Part shown: positions 13,480-24,812 of the stretch, piece after piece
Layout of the letters: each line of letters starts with the position of its first letter
Numbering within the stretch: the first letter of the stretch is position 1
DNA from: Lithospermum erythrorhizon
Lineage: Eukaryota > Streptophyta > Magnoliopsida > Boraginales > Boraginaceae
Assembly (NCBI GenBank): GCA_019722365.1
Contig: JADFUC010001898.1
Span: 1-64,000 of the forward strand
Direction: 5' to 3'
DNA: 64,000 bases
Translations under genes and position numbers: made by a program
The notes under the pieces: model-generated
Told to the model about the DNA's origin: nothing
The model's database searches: none
The model's input: the letters and a program-made list of their open reading frames with translations, nothing else

Positions 13480-14200
13480 TTTCAGGAATAAGTTTCAGGT
13501 GGGTGAAGGCACTGGCGAAGGATTTGATAGCCTTGATAAGAGAATATATGGATGTTTTTGCTTGGGGACGAGGAGGGTATACTAGGCGATTGGTGGATGG
13601 TCACGAGGATAAGGCTTATCGAGGACCCACTATGCACATTACCTAGAGCGTGTGGTGGATGGCGGTCACGGGCATAAAGTCTTTGATTTACATGGATCTT
13701 CTAGAGGATCTACCCAATCAAAATGCTACTGAGAGGATGAGAAAAAAAAACCACTTTCATCGGTAGTATGGCTTATTGTTGGAAAGTCATGTCATTTTGG
13801 ACTCGAGAATCTTTGGGCAGCGTATCGGTAGGATGGTGAACTCCGTTTTTGCATATGAGATTGAAGGTAAAATAACTGGAAATATATGTGGATGATATGT
13901 TGGTAAAAAGTAAAACCAAAGCGGATTACTCGAAAAATCTTAGGGAAACTTTTAATAGAGTAAGGGAAAGTCGGTTAAAAGTCAATCCCAGAAAATGCTC
14001 CTTTGGTGTGGTATCGGGGACGTTTTTGGAATATATGATTAGTGAGGCGTGTGAGCTGACTCAAATAAAATCAAGCGCTCTTGATTATGGAACCGCCACA
14101 ACATTTACAAGGAGGTGCAAAAATTAGCCGGGTGTTTAGTGACCTAAACCTCTTCATATCAATCGGCGGGAGAATTTACTATTCTTGAGAATCTTAGGCG
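13480..14200 (+). pseudogene. Ty3/gypsy reverse transcriptase remnant
   Basis: The catalytic YVDD box is intact at about 13885-13896 and is followed in frame by MLVKSKTKADYSKNL and then a KVNPRKCSFGVVSG-like stretch, which is the standard thumb-side sequence of plant Ty3/gypsy RT. Upstream parts are scrambled by frameshifts, and a stop closes the frame at 14127. The segment cannot encode an active enzyme. Confidence 0.85.
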
Positions 14201-14689
14201 AATGTCCAAAAGAGAAGTTTACTTGGGATGAGAGGAAATATGAGCATTCATGGGGAGTTAAAAAGAATACATGGTCTCCCGATTACTCGCCGAATGGCGA
14301 GACTTTGTAGCTATATCTCGATATCGGGGCGTGGCATTAAAAAGAAGGTAAAAATTACCCAGAGGCACATCTCTATGTCGTCGTGTATTACGAAATTTGA
14401 AAAGGTACTACATAATTAATTAAAGCCGTTTTGCCCACCTGTGGTTATATCCGTCAGAAAGCTGAAAGCCTACTTTGAGTCGCGTCCATTACAAGTGGTA
14501 GCAAGTCAACCTTGAAGAGATTAACGATATCTCTGATTTGATTAATGACCTAGAGCGATTGAGTTAAGCGAGTTTGAAATATCTTACATCCCAAGGATTA
14601 GTATCAAGGCTCGAGAGGCCACAGCGGTTTTGTTATTGAATCGTTGTTAGGCTCCTCTTGATTCCTAGTACGAGAGGGAGGAAGGCGCG

Positions 14690-15060
14690 GATCGAGGGGA
14701 TTCAGTGGTACATGCATGTAGATGGAGCGGCGGAATGATAAAGGGATCGGGGCCGGGGTACTAATAGCGGTCATTGAGGCCCGAAACGATGGAATATGCT
14801 ACAACGTTCGCACATTTCACTTGCCCGCTAACGAAGCCGAATATAAAGCCATGATGGTGGGGTTGAAACTGGTCAAATCCTTGAATATACTTGAGTGTTG
14901 AGGTGAAGGGGAACTACAAGCTTGTGATAGATCGGATCTGAGTAAATGTGAGGTTAAGAGTGAGGTGTTGAAGAAATACCACTCCAAAGTTGTGTCCTTG
15001 GCTCAGTTCGCCCGGGGATATCGTTTAGGCACGATGCAAGAAGAGAATGAGGAAGGTCGG
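14690..15060 (+). pseudogene. Ty3/gypsy RNase H remnant
   Basis: A VDGAA-like start is readable near 14715. The highly typical phrase HLPANEAEYKAMMVGLKL lies at about 14815-14870, followed by a weakened KLVID-like stretch at 14920-14930. Several indels and stops break the frame. This is the retroviral-type RNase H of a Ty3/gypsy pol polyprotein, lying directly downstream of the RT remnant as expected. Confidence 0.75.
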
Positions 15061-15389
15061 TTATCCCCAGGTTGGCATACATATTACGGTGATTTACAAA
15101 AGTGTTTGTAGAAATGTGCAACCAACCCGCTTATGAAGAGTGTAGCGTGTCTTGATATCAAAGAGGAGTTGTTTTGCGATTGGAGGAATTTCCACGTTAT
15201 CGATATTTGAGTAGGTTATTACCGGCGGATAGTATGAAGCCCAAAAGATACAGAATCGAAGTTTTGAATTCCAAATATATCAAGAGGAATTGTATAGGAA
15301 ATCGTGGGATGGGCCATTACTGCTTTGTGTGTATCACTTTGAAGGTATCCCAAGTTGTGGCGGAGTACACGGGGTGGTCTTGAGGCTTA

Positions 15390-16420
15390 CGTATTAGAGC
15401 ACAAGATCTTTGGCCATCAAGATCACTAAAGGAGGGTATTATTGCCCCGATACTTGCCAAAAGGCGTCTTTATCATGCATTGAAAAAATGTGAAGGCTTG
15501 CAATGCAGGGAAATGCTCATAACAACACCTTACTTGACATCCGTGGTGATCCCGATTTCCGCTTTAGCCATTGTTAAGGGAATGCATTTGGTAGGAAAAA
15601 TACCTAAAAGCAAATGGAGAGTCGGTCGCGATCGTTGTTGTAAGACTACTTTAGTAAGTGGGTAGAGGCGGTTCCTTGAAAAAGACTAGAGGGGAAGATG
15701 TCACCCATTTCTGTGCAAACATTCTGTGCGGTTTGGAATACCCAGATGTTAGTCTCGGAAATAGACGCGATTCGAGGGGCGGGTTGTGGCAGTTACGTGA
15801 GATTTGCAGGATTGTCGGTTTGCTCGATTATGGTATCCTCAATCCAGCAGACGGAGTTGAGGTTATGAATACGTATTATTTAAAGGAATCAAAAGAATCT
15901 TCTCGAAAATGAGAAAAGTAGAAAGAAGTAAGAATTGGAAAATTTACTGATTGACATAGTGCTCCATTTTTTAACTTTAATCGGCTTGACTGGAAAGTGC
16001 ACTTTTCGGCCTCGTTTATAGGCTGAAGCGGTATTACTTGAGGAAGTGGGGTTACATACAGACAGAGGCAGGTTTGATGAGAAAGAAATGATCGAAGCTG
16101 GTGATGGAGGCCTGATTTCACAGATGACTGAGAGACGAGGAGCCTTGTATAGATACTCGAATCGCAACTGACTCTTGCGTAGTTATAGCTTGAAGTGAAG
16201 AATACTTGATTCTTAGTGGGAATTTGGTATTCTGTTGATTGTTTTGCGAGTCTCATCCAAAGGGAGCAAAACTGACTTAGCCCAAAATGGGAAGGACACT
16301 TACGCACGGTGGCGGATCACATGCAGGACTTATGAACTAAAAGATTTGGATGAAGTATTATAAACCATGAGGTGCTTGACTTGGCGTGTAAGTTGTCTGA
16401 ATATTATGTGTAACCACTTG
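15390..16420 (+). pseudogene. Ty3/gypsy integrase remnant
   Basis: A zinc-binding-like region with ITKEGYYCP is at about 15420-15450. The core shows GMHLVGKIPKSK (about 15580-15615), where the usual catalytic Asp of MDLVG is a His codon. It is followed, after shifting frames, by an SKWVEAVPLKKTRGEDVTHF-type tract at about 15645-15710. The C-terminal part has a VGLHT-like strip near 16050 and a TYELKDLD strip at about 16330-16350. Frame changes are mostly one-base indels. The catalytic change and broken frame make it inactive. Confidence 0.8.
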
Positions 16421-16966
16421 ATATAGGATTAAAACCATCCTTGCAAGGGATCGGAAGTATTAATAAAGTGGCATTTCCTTTTTTTATTGCGTTATATATA
16501 ATTATGAAATGACTACGAATAAGGTGGCTGCGATCACGTAAAAGCTCTAGGCTCGATTAAATTACATTTGACAATAAAATAAAGGCGATCGTTAAATTCG
16601 ATTGGGTTGAGCTATATAAACACCCGCCATAATAAAAGCGAGGATGTGCTAAACATACTTTAAAAGCAAGATATGAAGACAATAATATATGTTAATAACT
16701 TCGCTATGATTGGGTATCTTGGCATGCTTAACATAGGAATGAGGCAATACATCTGAGGGAAAATAAACATGTGTGTGCAAACTAGGAAAGAAAGTGAATA
16801 AGCATATGTTAATACACGTGCGAGTCATAGAAGTTGTGCTAAAATTACAATCATAAAAAGTTTCAAAGAGTACATGTCCAAAAAGCGAGTTGTTCAAAAG
16901 TTACAAAAGTAAAAAGGTGGCTCGAAAAGGACTAAGCTTAGGGCGGATGCTTGAGCCGAGAGTTAG

Positions 16967-17280
16967 CTAAATGCATGCTTCGCCTCCTTTTGAAGGGGGA
17001 TAAAGGGCGTTAACATCAGTGAACGATGAGAGGATACTCGTGAACTTTTGATAATGCGCCACCATGGAAGGATTGACATCTTTTGTCTTGACAAAGCGAC
17101 ATAAGCAGTAAGCCGCTTCTGCCCCCAAATCCTCTTGGTAAGCCTCGGAGGCGCGATACTCTTCAACTGCCTTACCAGCGGATTCTTGAGCCAATAGAAC
17201 CTTCTGATCCGCTTCTTGGGCTCGTTTAGTCTCTTAAGAAAGGGACAATTGAAGGCGAGAGATTTGAAGGGATAGGTCAA
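16967..17280 (-). pseudogene. Antisense coding remnant of the Ty3/gypsy element
   Basis: On the strand opposite to pol, a frame reads LLAQESAGKAVEEYRAS, then YQEDLGAEAAYCLCRFVKT and a VNPSMVAHYQKF strip, ending at 16967. The upstream part is rich in Gln, Glu, Lys and Leu and looks like coiled coil. I recall this type of sequence from proteins annotated inside plant gypsy elements, in particular antisense frames of Tat-lineage elements. The frame is continuous only for about 75 codons; more of it may lie frameshifted up to 18.2 kb. The function of such proteins is unknown. Confidence 0.5.
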
Positions 17281-20200
17281 ACTTTTCCCTTACAGTTGAA
17301 TGATTTTTGGGCCTCCCAAAAAGTCTTTTCTGTTTTGACAATTTCCACCGGTGGCTCGGGGAGGCGGCTTCTTCTTATTATAAGTATTCTCTTGAAGCTA
17401 TGACAAATCCTCCGTCTCCTTTTCGATTCGTTCACTCTGTACTTAGAAGCCACTCATTTTCGCGACTAGTCCCGAATCCAGCGTCAAGCGATCGATCGGC
17501 GATCCGTATTGACTTCGCGTTCACTTAGCCTAAACATAAAGAGATGAATAAGGACGCCATGATCAAAAAAAGGAAGCATAAACGGATGTACCTTGATGAT
17601 ATGCTAAAAGCGGATACGTTGTCTTATTCATATATCTTCCCAGTTTCCTCGATAAGAGAGGATTCTTTGTGAAGAAAAGCATCGAGGCATCATGCTTAGA
17701 TTTATCGTACTTTTACCTGAAACACTTGGTGGATATGGCGACTCGGATAGTTTACCAAAATAACCCGTTGTGATCTTGGATCATATCGACCTCTTTTCCT
17801 TTAGAAGGGCGATTTAGCAAGGGTGACTATGTCTAGCGGCGAGGAATAACTCGCCAACCCACGGTGTTGTCCTCGGGACTCTGGGATGAAGAGGAGTTTG
17901 TTGTGGTGATCCAAACCTTTACGCGTTTATGAGCGATGTCTTGGTCCTCTTTGAGAGCGCCTAGAAGGGCGACAAAGTAGGTCTTTTTCTTCCAGTAAAA
18001 TCTTAGTGACCGGGATAGCGATAGTGGAGGCAGTGCGGATTCGAGGCATGCTTGGTAATCACCTCTTGAAAGAGGGACGTGCTTCCGGTAAGAAAGGTAC
18101 TTAGGGCTCACATAATAAAAAGGGAAACATTGTCGATACTTCCTCTGAGAAAAGGAAAACAAAATGGGTCAACAGTTAATAAAGGGTTAGAAAATAGAGG
18201 AGTAAAAGAGGATATACCCCAAGTAACTGGCGGTTTCACAGACGAGTCAAATTCCTTGGAGCGGATAATAGCTGCATGAACAAGGACACCTTCTTCATAG
18301 AATACCTTAAAGTCCCAAGACTCCTAGAATACTCCTTACAGTAAGGCTATCTTATCACTGCCCGGATTTAAAGTAAATTTGGGGCCGTTTAGGCTGAACA
18401 AGGGGTCATTACTCTGGAAACTGTCGTCGTTCTTCCTAAAACATGTAACCCTTTACTATGCAGTGACCACCAACTTATTTTATCGAGTTTATCCTCAACA
18501 AATATGTTATAATGGAAGAAACTAAAAAGAGAGTAAAAGCGAATGGGAAGTGGCCTTCATGAACAAAGAGGTAGATTGAGTTTCCTGCGTTTGCCATTCT
18601 ATAAGCTTCTGATAAATATAGTAATGGTTAGCCGCCCTACCCAGTCACAATATGTCTGGGGCTTTGATAGCAACTATAAGTAAATCATTTATAAAGGGTG
18701 AAAAGGTTAACCGCGCTCCATAGTTCATCGATTTGATATACATAGATGTCGCTTGAGGGCATGGGGACCACTATTTACGTGATGGATATCACAGGATTCA
18801 ACCTTTGATGGCCTTCCCTAGAAAGCATCTTTTACATAAACTGTGCTAAGGAAAAATATAGCCTAAAACCTCTAAGATTCTCCTCAAAAAGAGAACATTG
18901 TGAAATGCATGTCTTGTTAGAACGTCTTTGAGACAATCGGGGTTCCGCCAGTTTGAGATCCTTTAGCGGAAGGAGACTCTGAATGAGATTCTGGAGGGTT
19001 TGAGTTTAAAGGCGGAAGAATGGAGATGGGTTCACGATCATCCGATTCAGTTGAGGCGCATTGACCCAAGATCGCTTGATTAACCTCCTGAGGAATCACT
19101 ATGTTAGCAAACGGATCATGATCTTAAGAAAAAGTCAAGTCCCCATATGTAATTTCCGCTCCAACGGACATCCACAATCTAAAGAAAACAAGGGTTTCGA
19201 AATTCGATTACCGTCACTTGCGGATCGAACTTTGTCATGGCGAAGTTTACATATTTGTAGAGGGTTGAGATGTAGAAGGATTAGGGCATCCTGGAAGATT
19301 TCTGAGTATTTCCGCTAGACATATCTATGACATTAATAAAAAGTGGATTAAACAGAAATCTGAAGAAATTCAAAATCTAATAGCAGAATAGGGGATTTTA
19401 AATGGAATGGGAAAGGGCTCCAAGAACCTTCATTTTGAATACGAAAAGACTCAAGAACATTCAAACCTATATTGACCATATACCACTGAAATTACCCGTA
19501 AGCAACGCTCACTATAACATTAATCAAACCGCCTTAAGATTTACGAACTAGCATTATATTTATTACTAATTGTTTACGCCCCGGGCAAAACCATGTGTTG
19601 ACATTAGGAAAATACTTATGAACCATACGGTTATAGGTAAAAAAGGCTAATATTTAAAAAAAACAGTCAACATATATGAGTCAAGAATTTATAAAGATCA
19701 TAGGGAGGACCTTGAAATACGAGGAAATGATGAGGGATGATGGTGGAAGGCGGCGGTGTGAAATCAAAGGGAAATGCGGAAAATACCAAAGTAGGTGAGG
19801 AGAGAATGGGCGTTTTAGACAAAGTGGGAAGAAATGCGATTTCGAAGAGAAAATACCTTTTATGAGGGCTTTTGGACGATGGGTAAGTCGCGTTGATCGA
19901 GGTATGAACACGTGTACTTGAGAAGGCGATATCAGCGGCGATGGAATCAATGCGTAGAATCCAAAAGGGTAGTTGCTGTCGAGGCGATACTTGTCAAAGA
20001 TGCGTTTTCTTCAAAGGCGATAGCGGTTGAAGATGAATTCACATCCGAGGCGGTTCGTCCATGAAGATCACACCGGGCGGCGTTCGATTGCGTGAACCCT
20101 TGGTGGAGGCGTGATATATATAGGTATTTTGGGTTGTGGCCCAATGTTGAAGAACTATTAAATGGATAAGGCGCCGTGAAGCGATAGTATCGAGATGGTG

Positions 20201-20600
20201 ACAGTGTCGTAATCTGAGAGAAGTTGGTATCGTGACTACTGCTTTGTATTTTTCACATAAATGTCTAGCTACGTAATGCATTTGATAGCAATTGCGATTT
20301 CTTTATTTTATAATGCGTTCGCTAAAGACAAATCTTAGCTTGTCGTAGAAGTGTTTGTGATCGACCCCTTTGTTCGCCTTTTTCGGGAACTACGGCGAAT
20401 CAAGTTCCGGACTCATGAGGAATCTTCGGAACCATATCAGCGCGGCTTACAGCGGATCCGGAGAAGGCGGATTTCACAAACTTTGCCAGCGGAACCATGT
20501 TTCACGAGATTAACAAAGATAATAGAAGTCAGAGTGCTGTAAAAGTATTGTATAGAGAGTCATGTTGTGGTGGGGATCTTCTTCTTAATTTAACGGATCA

Positions 20601-22230
20601 CAATTATCACATCGCATGATGAAACAAATACTATATTTTCTTAGATAGCTACTTTTGTGAAGTTGAAAAGGCACATATATATTGTAGATTTATAGGTTCA
20701 CCAAATGATTTTAACAATGGATATAATCTTTTTTACTTGAACTCTTTTATTCTCCCATCCATAAAATAAATTACAAATACGGTAAAGATTCCTTATTACC
20801 TTGAATTGCTAAAAAAAAATTGTACATGAAGTTTATTTCTCGAGCTTCAACTCATAGCATAACTTGAGCTATAGATGTTGTTTCAGTAGTATAGCCTCAA
20901 AAAAATTATTCGCTTCAAGAAGGAAATTGATTTAATGGTAAATGATTGAAATTTAGACTTGGTAGTATTGCAGCCGACCAATTAATAATTAACGTTGCAT
21001 TGAGATGGCGCATAGGATAATATAATGTGAGGGATATATTATGGTTTAATTCATTGTTCTTATTATGTGGTTAATTGGCACATGGAATTACCAAGAAAGA
21101 GATTTTAAAAAAAAAAAAAAAGGTGACTATACATGTAGCAAATAAGTGGAGTTCATCATCACAAGTCTAAGCTAAAGTGCTCAATCTTTACGTATCACTC
21201 TCAATTATCTAAAGGCAGTAAACTTTTCTGATCATGTATTGATTGATAGATCAAGAACTTTACTGGATCACTTTTGCAGGCCATATAGAGAAATTATGAA
21301 AGTGCAACCATTTATTGCTAACTATCACAATTTGTAGAATCGTATCATGATGTAGGGATTCGTCATATCCATTTGATTTGATTCTGATTACTTTTCTCCA
21401 TCAAGGAGATTTCATTTATGTTCTAACAGGGGCGGATTTCATTCATTGTAGTTATTTGTCCAAAATGGTAAAGTGACTACATTTTACATAAGCAACTGGG
21501 GTTCAAATCTCTGTAGGAATACTTGTCTAACTCTTTTATACATCTTTTTAGTTATTCTTTAACATTGTCACCTTTTTTGTTGATCGTTATGGTAAATATT
21601 GTTGTGTTTTAGTTGACTATTATGGTAAACATTACTTGTTTAACTTTATTATTTAAGATTCATTTATTTGTTTAACTAATATAATACTATTCGAAAGATG
21701 GATGTAACAATCTTATAAAAAAGATTTTTTCCTTTGTAAAAAAACTTGTTCATTTCGTATCGAAGATTTTGGTAATGAAAGAGTTTAATGGTCTATTAAC
21801 TCTTAAGAATATTATGCTTGAAATTTTATTTACAATATTACTATATTACGATTATATAATATTCGTATATTGCAAAATCTTTATTATAATTGTTGTCACT
21901 GATTTTTTCTATATTTTCAAAAGAGTGTACTGTAATATGATTGAGTAACGGCCCCATTTTTTAAATTACGAATCCGCTCATGTGGTCTAATATTTGCTTA
22001 TCAAAAAATTTGTGTTGATATTGTGTCTTTGTAAATATGATTGCATATCGATAGAGATTTTTACATAGTTTCTGTGCCAATTTGATGTAAAACCATAATA
22101 AAAATTCTATTGATATACAGTATTAATCTTGTTCTATTTGATCTTAAATGAAGATATACGTAGATGATAGATTTGTTGAAGGATTAATGGGTGGCAGAGG
22201 CCCATTTTAGAGCGTTAAATGTACAATTTG
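20601..22230. other. AT-rich intergenic DNA with a possible SINE head
   Basis: No gene is supported. At about 21430-21530 a segment has a TGTCCAAAATGG-like box followed about 35 bp later by GGGGTTCAAATCTC, which resembles the pol III A and B boxes of a tRNA-derived SINE. No poly-A or T-rich tail or target duplication was found, so this is only a hint. Confidence 0.35.
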
Positions 22231-22232
22231 AA

Positions 22233-23570
22233 GGCAATTTTAAAAACTAGCACACTTTGATCAAAAGTTTGAATTTATAGCACCCTTTCAATTTTTTTTT
22301 GCCTAAATAGCGCCATTGTGAAATACAAAATGTCCCCACTACCGTTCTTGCTTAAGATTTCGCTTTTAACTACTTAAATGCTTAACAAATCACTTTTTCA
22401 TGGCATCTGTTTCTAAATGTAAAAATTTCTGACTCCCCACTACGGCGACCAATCTTGCTTACGTCCACCGTTTTTGATGCTTTCATTACCGTGGCGTTTT
22501 TCTAATCTACTCCACATACACTTCACATTTTGATACGCTTACCCAGTATTTTCTTTACAGTATTCCCCCTCGCGTTTTTTAATTACGCCCCCACGCACTA
22601 AAATCGCGCCTCCTCTTGCTTTTGGTGGGGATGGGGATAGGATTTCTTTTTTAATTGAGGATAAGGGGTGGAGAAACTTACCGTTTTTAGCGGGGTTAAG
22701 GTTTCAATTATTTGTGATGGTGATTGGGGAACAACGTTTTTTTTAAAGGAGGTGTTGTGAATTGTAGTGGTGACAATTTTTTGGTTGGTGGTGATGTTTG
22801 AGTAGAATGCGCCAATATCGTCCACTATACACAAAAATACCCCAATATACACCAATATTGGTGTATATTAGTGTTTAGTGGTGTTTTTTGGTGAAAATTT
22901 GAGTTTGGTGGCGGATGGGTGGTAGTGGTGATGGTTTTTGGTTGGTGGTGAGGTGGTGGGTGGTAGAATGCGCGATATCACGCTGGCTATCTGGCGATAT
23001 TATATTGGTGTATTTTGGCTGCTATATTGATGTTTAGTGAATATTTTTTGTGAAGTTTGTGTTTGGTGGCTGGGATAGGTTTTTGTTGATGAGGGTGGAT
23101 TTTGAGGTGGTTGTTGGTGATTGTTGATTGTGAAATTTGTTTTGGGGACAAAAGCATGGGTGGTAGTAATTGGTAGTGATGGTTTTTTGGTTGTTGATGG
23201 TGATGTTTGGTGTTTGGTTGGTTGTGTTTGGTGGTGGTGATGTTTGGGAATTTTTTGTTAGTTTTAGTGCTTTATTATTTGGTAATGGTAGTGATGGTGG
23301 GGATGGTAGGAATGATGGTGGTGAGGTGGGAGGGTGGTGGTGAGAGGTACAGGATAGGGTAGGGGTTGTGGGGGTGAAGGTGGTGGGACTAAGATAGGGC
23401 CAGTAGGGTGGGGGTGGGGTGGGAGATTTGGGAAGAAAGGAGTTGGGAAGGTGAAAGGAGAGGGCTATTTTTGTCCCTTTTCTGAGGGATGTACTATTAC
23501 GTCAAAAAAAGAATTAGAAAGGGTGCTAGAAATTGATAAAAGTATTGACTTAGTGCTATTCTCCAAATAT
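22233..23570. mobile_element. TIR element with G/T-rich core (element A, Mutator-like MITE)
   Basis: The left end reads AACTAGCACACTTTGATCAA and then, about 20 bp inward, ATAGCACCCTTTC. The right end (23518-23555) is the inverse complement of this with mismatches: its reverse complement reads AATAGCACTAAGTCAATAC and then CTAGCACCCTTTC. The inverted repeat is about 45-50 bp long. The core is strikingly G- and T-rich on the plus strand, with many GGTGGTGG and GGTGATGG units from 22.6 to 23.45 kb. It has no coding capacity. Similar ends in the neighbouring element at 24.0-24.8 kb suggest one family. The outer boundaries are approximate. Confidence 0.6.
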
Positions 23571-24017
23571 CTGAAGACTTGCTCTGAGTGTCTTATATGT
23601 CTGACACATTATGCTTGAAAATGAATTTTGCCAAATAAATCCATCCCATCTTTACTTTCTAACTTTCTATGTTGAAAGTCTTACGTTTTTATTTGTTAGT
23701 ATATCCGCGTTATATTAAATGTTTTACTTACTTATGCTATATATATTTAATGTGACATTATATGTACGTATCTAATATCATACAAAATATATCATGTTAC
23801 CGTTTATAAATTAATTTAGAATATTTGTCAAAGTTAAATAGATTAACAAAATTTTAAACAAATGTACCAAACACACTTACAGGAACTAAAATGCTTAATG
23901 TGTTATTATTATTGGGGAATGAAGTGTGAAACTTATCTTCTTTCGAAACCGTTTCCACAATTCGATCCACTATTAAAAACTTTGTAGTTACATCTCATGT
24001 TGGGCTATTAGATATTA
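23571..24017. other. Spacer between two TIR elements
   Basis: AT-rich sequence without a supported gene or repeat. Confidence 0.4.
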
Positions 24018-24812
24018 GAAAATTAGGAAAACTAGCAGTTTGACGTGATGTATTTTTATATAAATGGCACATTTTAAGTGGCAAAAATCACCAAAATACA
24101 CTCGGCCTTCTTACGTTCAGCAACGGCTATCCCGAATCACCACTGCCCATTTTACCATGACCAGCCGCCCATTTTGACCAGCCATTGGATTCTCCCGGCA
24201 TACCGTCCACCTTTGGCTTTAACCCCTCGAATCCACGCCTTTGACCTTGCATTGCTCCCCCGAATAAAAAACAAAGAGCGGTACCCGAGCCCACGATTAA
24301 AACCACAAACCTGAAAGCCGAGCACACTGATTAAAACCGAAATTGCGAGAGGGAGGGGGGGAGGGAGGGAGTCGGCACTGCTTGTGGTGGGGGAGAAGTT
24401 AGATCGATTTGGTATAGGAGGCGGGGGCTTGGTGTTACCGATTTGGAATGGGGGGTGCGAGGGGAGAGTCGCATGAATTAAGGGAGTATATGGTGGTGTT
24501 AGGGAGAATCCGTAGAGGCCGATGGGGAGGTGGGGTGGGGCATGAGGGGTGATGGTTGGCTGGGGAGTGCGGTGGTGGTGGGTGGAGTCGGGTGGGGTTG
24601 AGAGGCTGATGAGGAGGTGGAGTCGATGGGGTAGGTAGGGTAGGGTTGGAGGGTAGTGGTGGGGTAATTTGGAGAAAAGAAGTTGAATGGGGAAGAAGGG
24701 TTAGGAGTATTTAGGTATTTTTATATGAAAATATGTCATTTATACAAAGATTATTAATTGGGTGCTAAAAATTAAAATATTGGTCAAACGAGTGCTAGTT
24801 TCCAATTTTCTC
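24018..24812. mobile_element. Mutator-like MITE with G-rich core (element B)
   Basis: The left end reads GAAAATTAGGAAAACTAGCA. The right end read on the minus strand is GAGAAAATTGGAAACTAGCA, so the terminal repeats are inverted. They are flanked by TAGATATTA on the left (24009-24017) and AAGATATTA on the right (24813-24821), a 9-bp duplication with one mismatch. A 9-bp duplication is the hallmark of Mutator-like elements. The core is very G-rich (GGGAGGGAGG and GGTGGGG runs at 24.34-24.67 kb) and codes for nothing recognisable. The CTAGCAC end motif is shared with element A. Confidence 0.65.

Larger units (their letters stand above)
11600..20600 (+). mobile_element. Decayed Ty3/gypsy LTR retrotransposon (possibly Tat lineage)
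   Basis: The plus strand carries reverse transcriptase, RNase H and integrase traces in that order, which is the Ty3/gypsy order. All are interrupted by stops and one-base indels. A pre-RT phrase of the type IREYMDVFAWG is readable at about 13540-13570. The integrase C-terminus with a TYELKDLD-like tract ends near 16.4 kb. Downstream of pol, the minus strand has a separate coding remnant at about 17 kb. Antisense reading frames between pol and the 3' LTR are known in the plant Tat lineage, so I infer that lineage. No LTR pair or primer-binding site could be matched by eye, so both boundaries are estimates from base composition. 11.6-13.4 kb presumably held gag and protease but is unrecognisable. 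Confidence 0.7.

Noticed and set aside
21427..21530. tRNA-derived SINE
   Set aside because: Only box-like words seen; no tail, target duplication or second copy, so kept as a hint within the intergenic entry.
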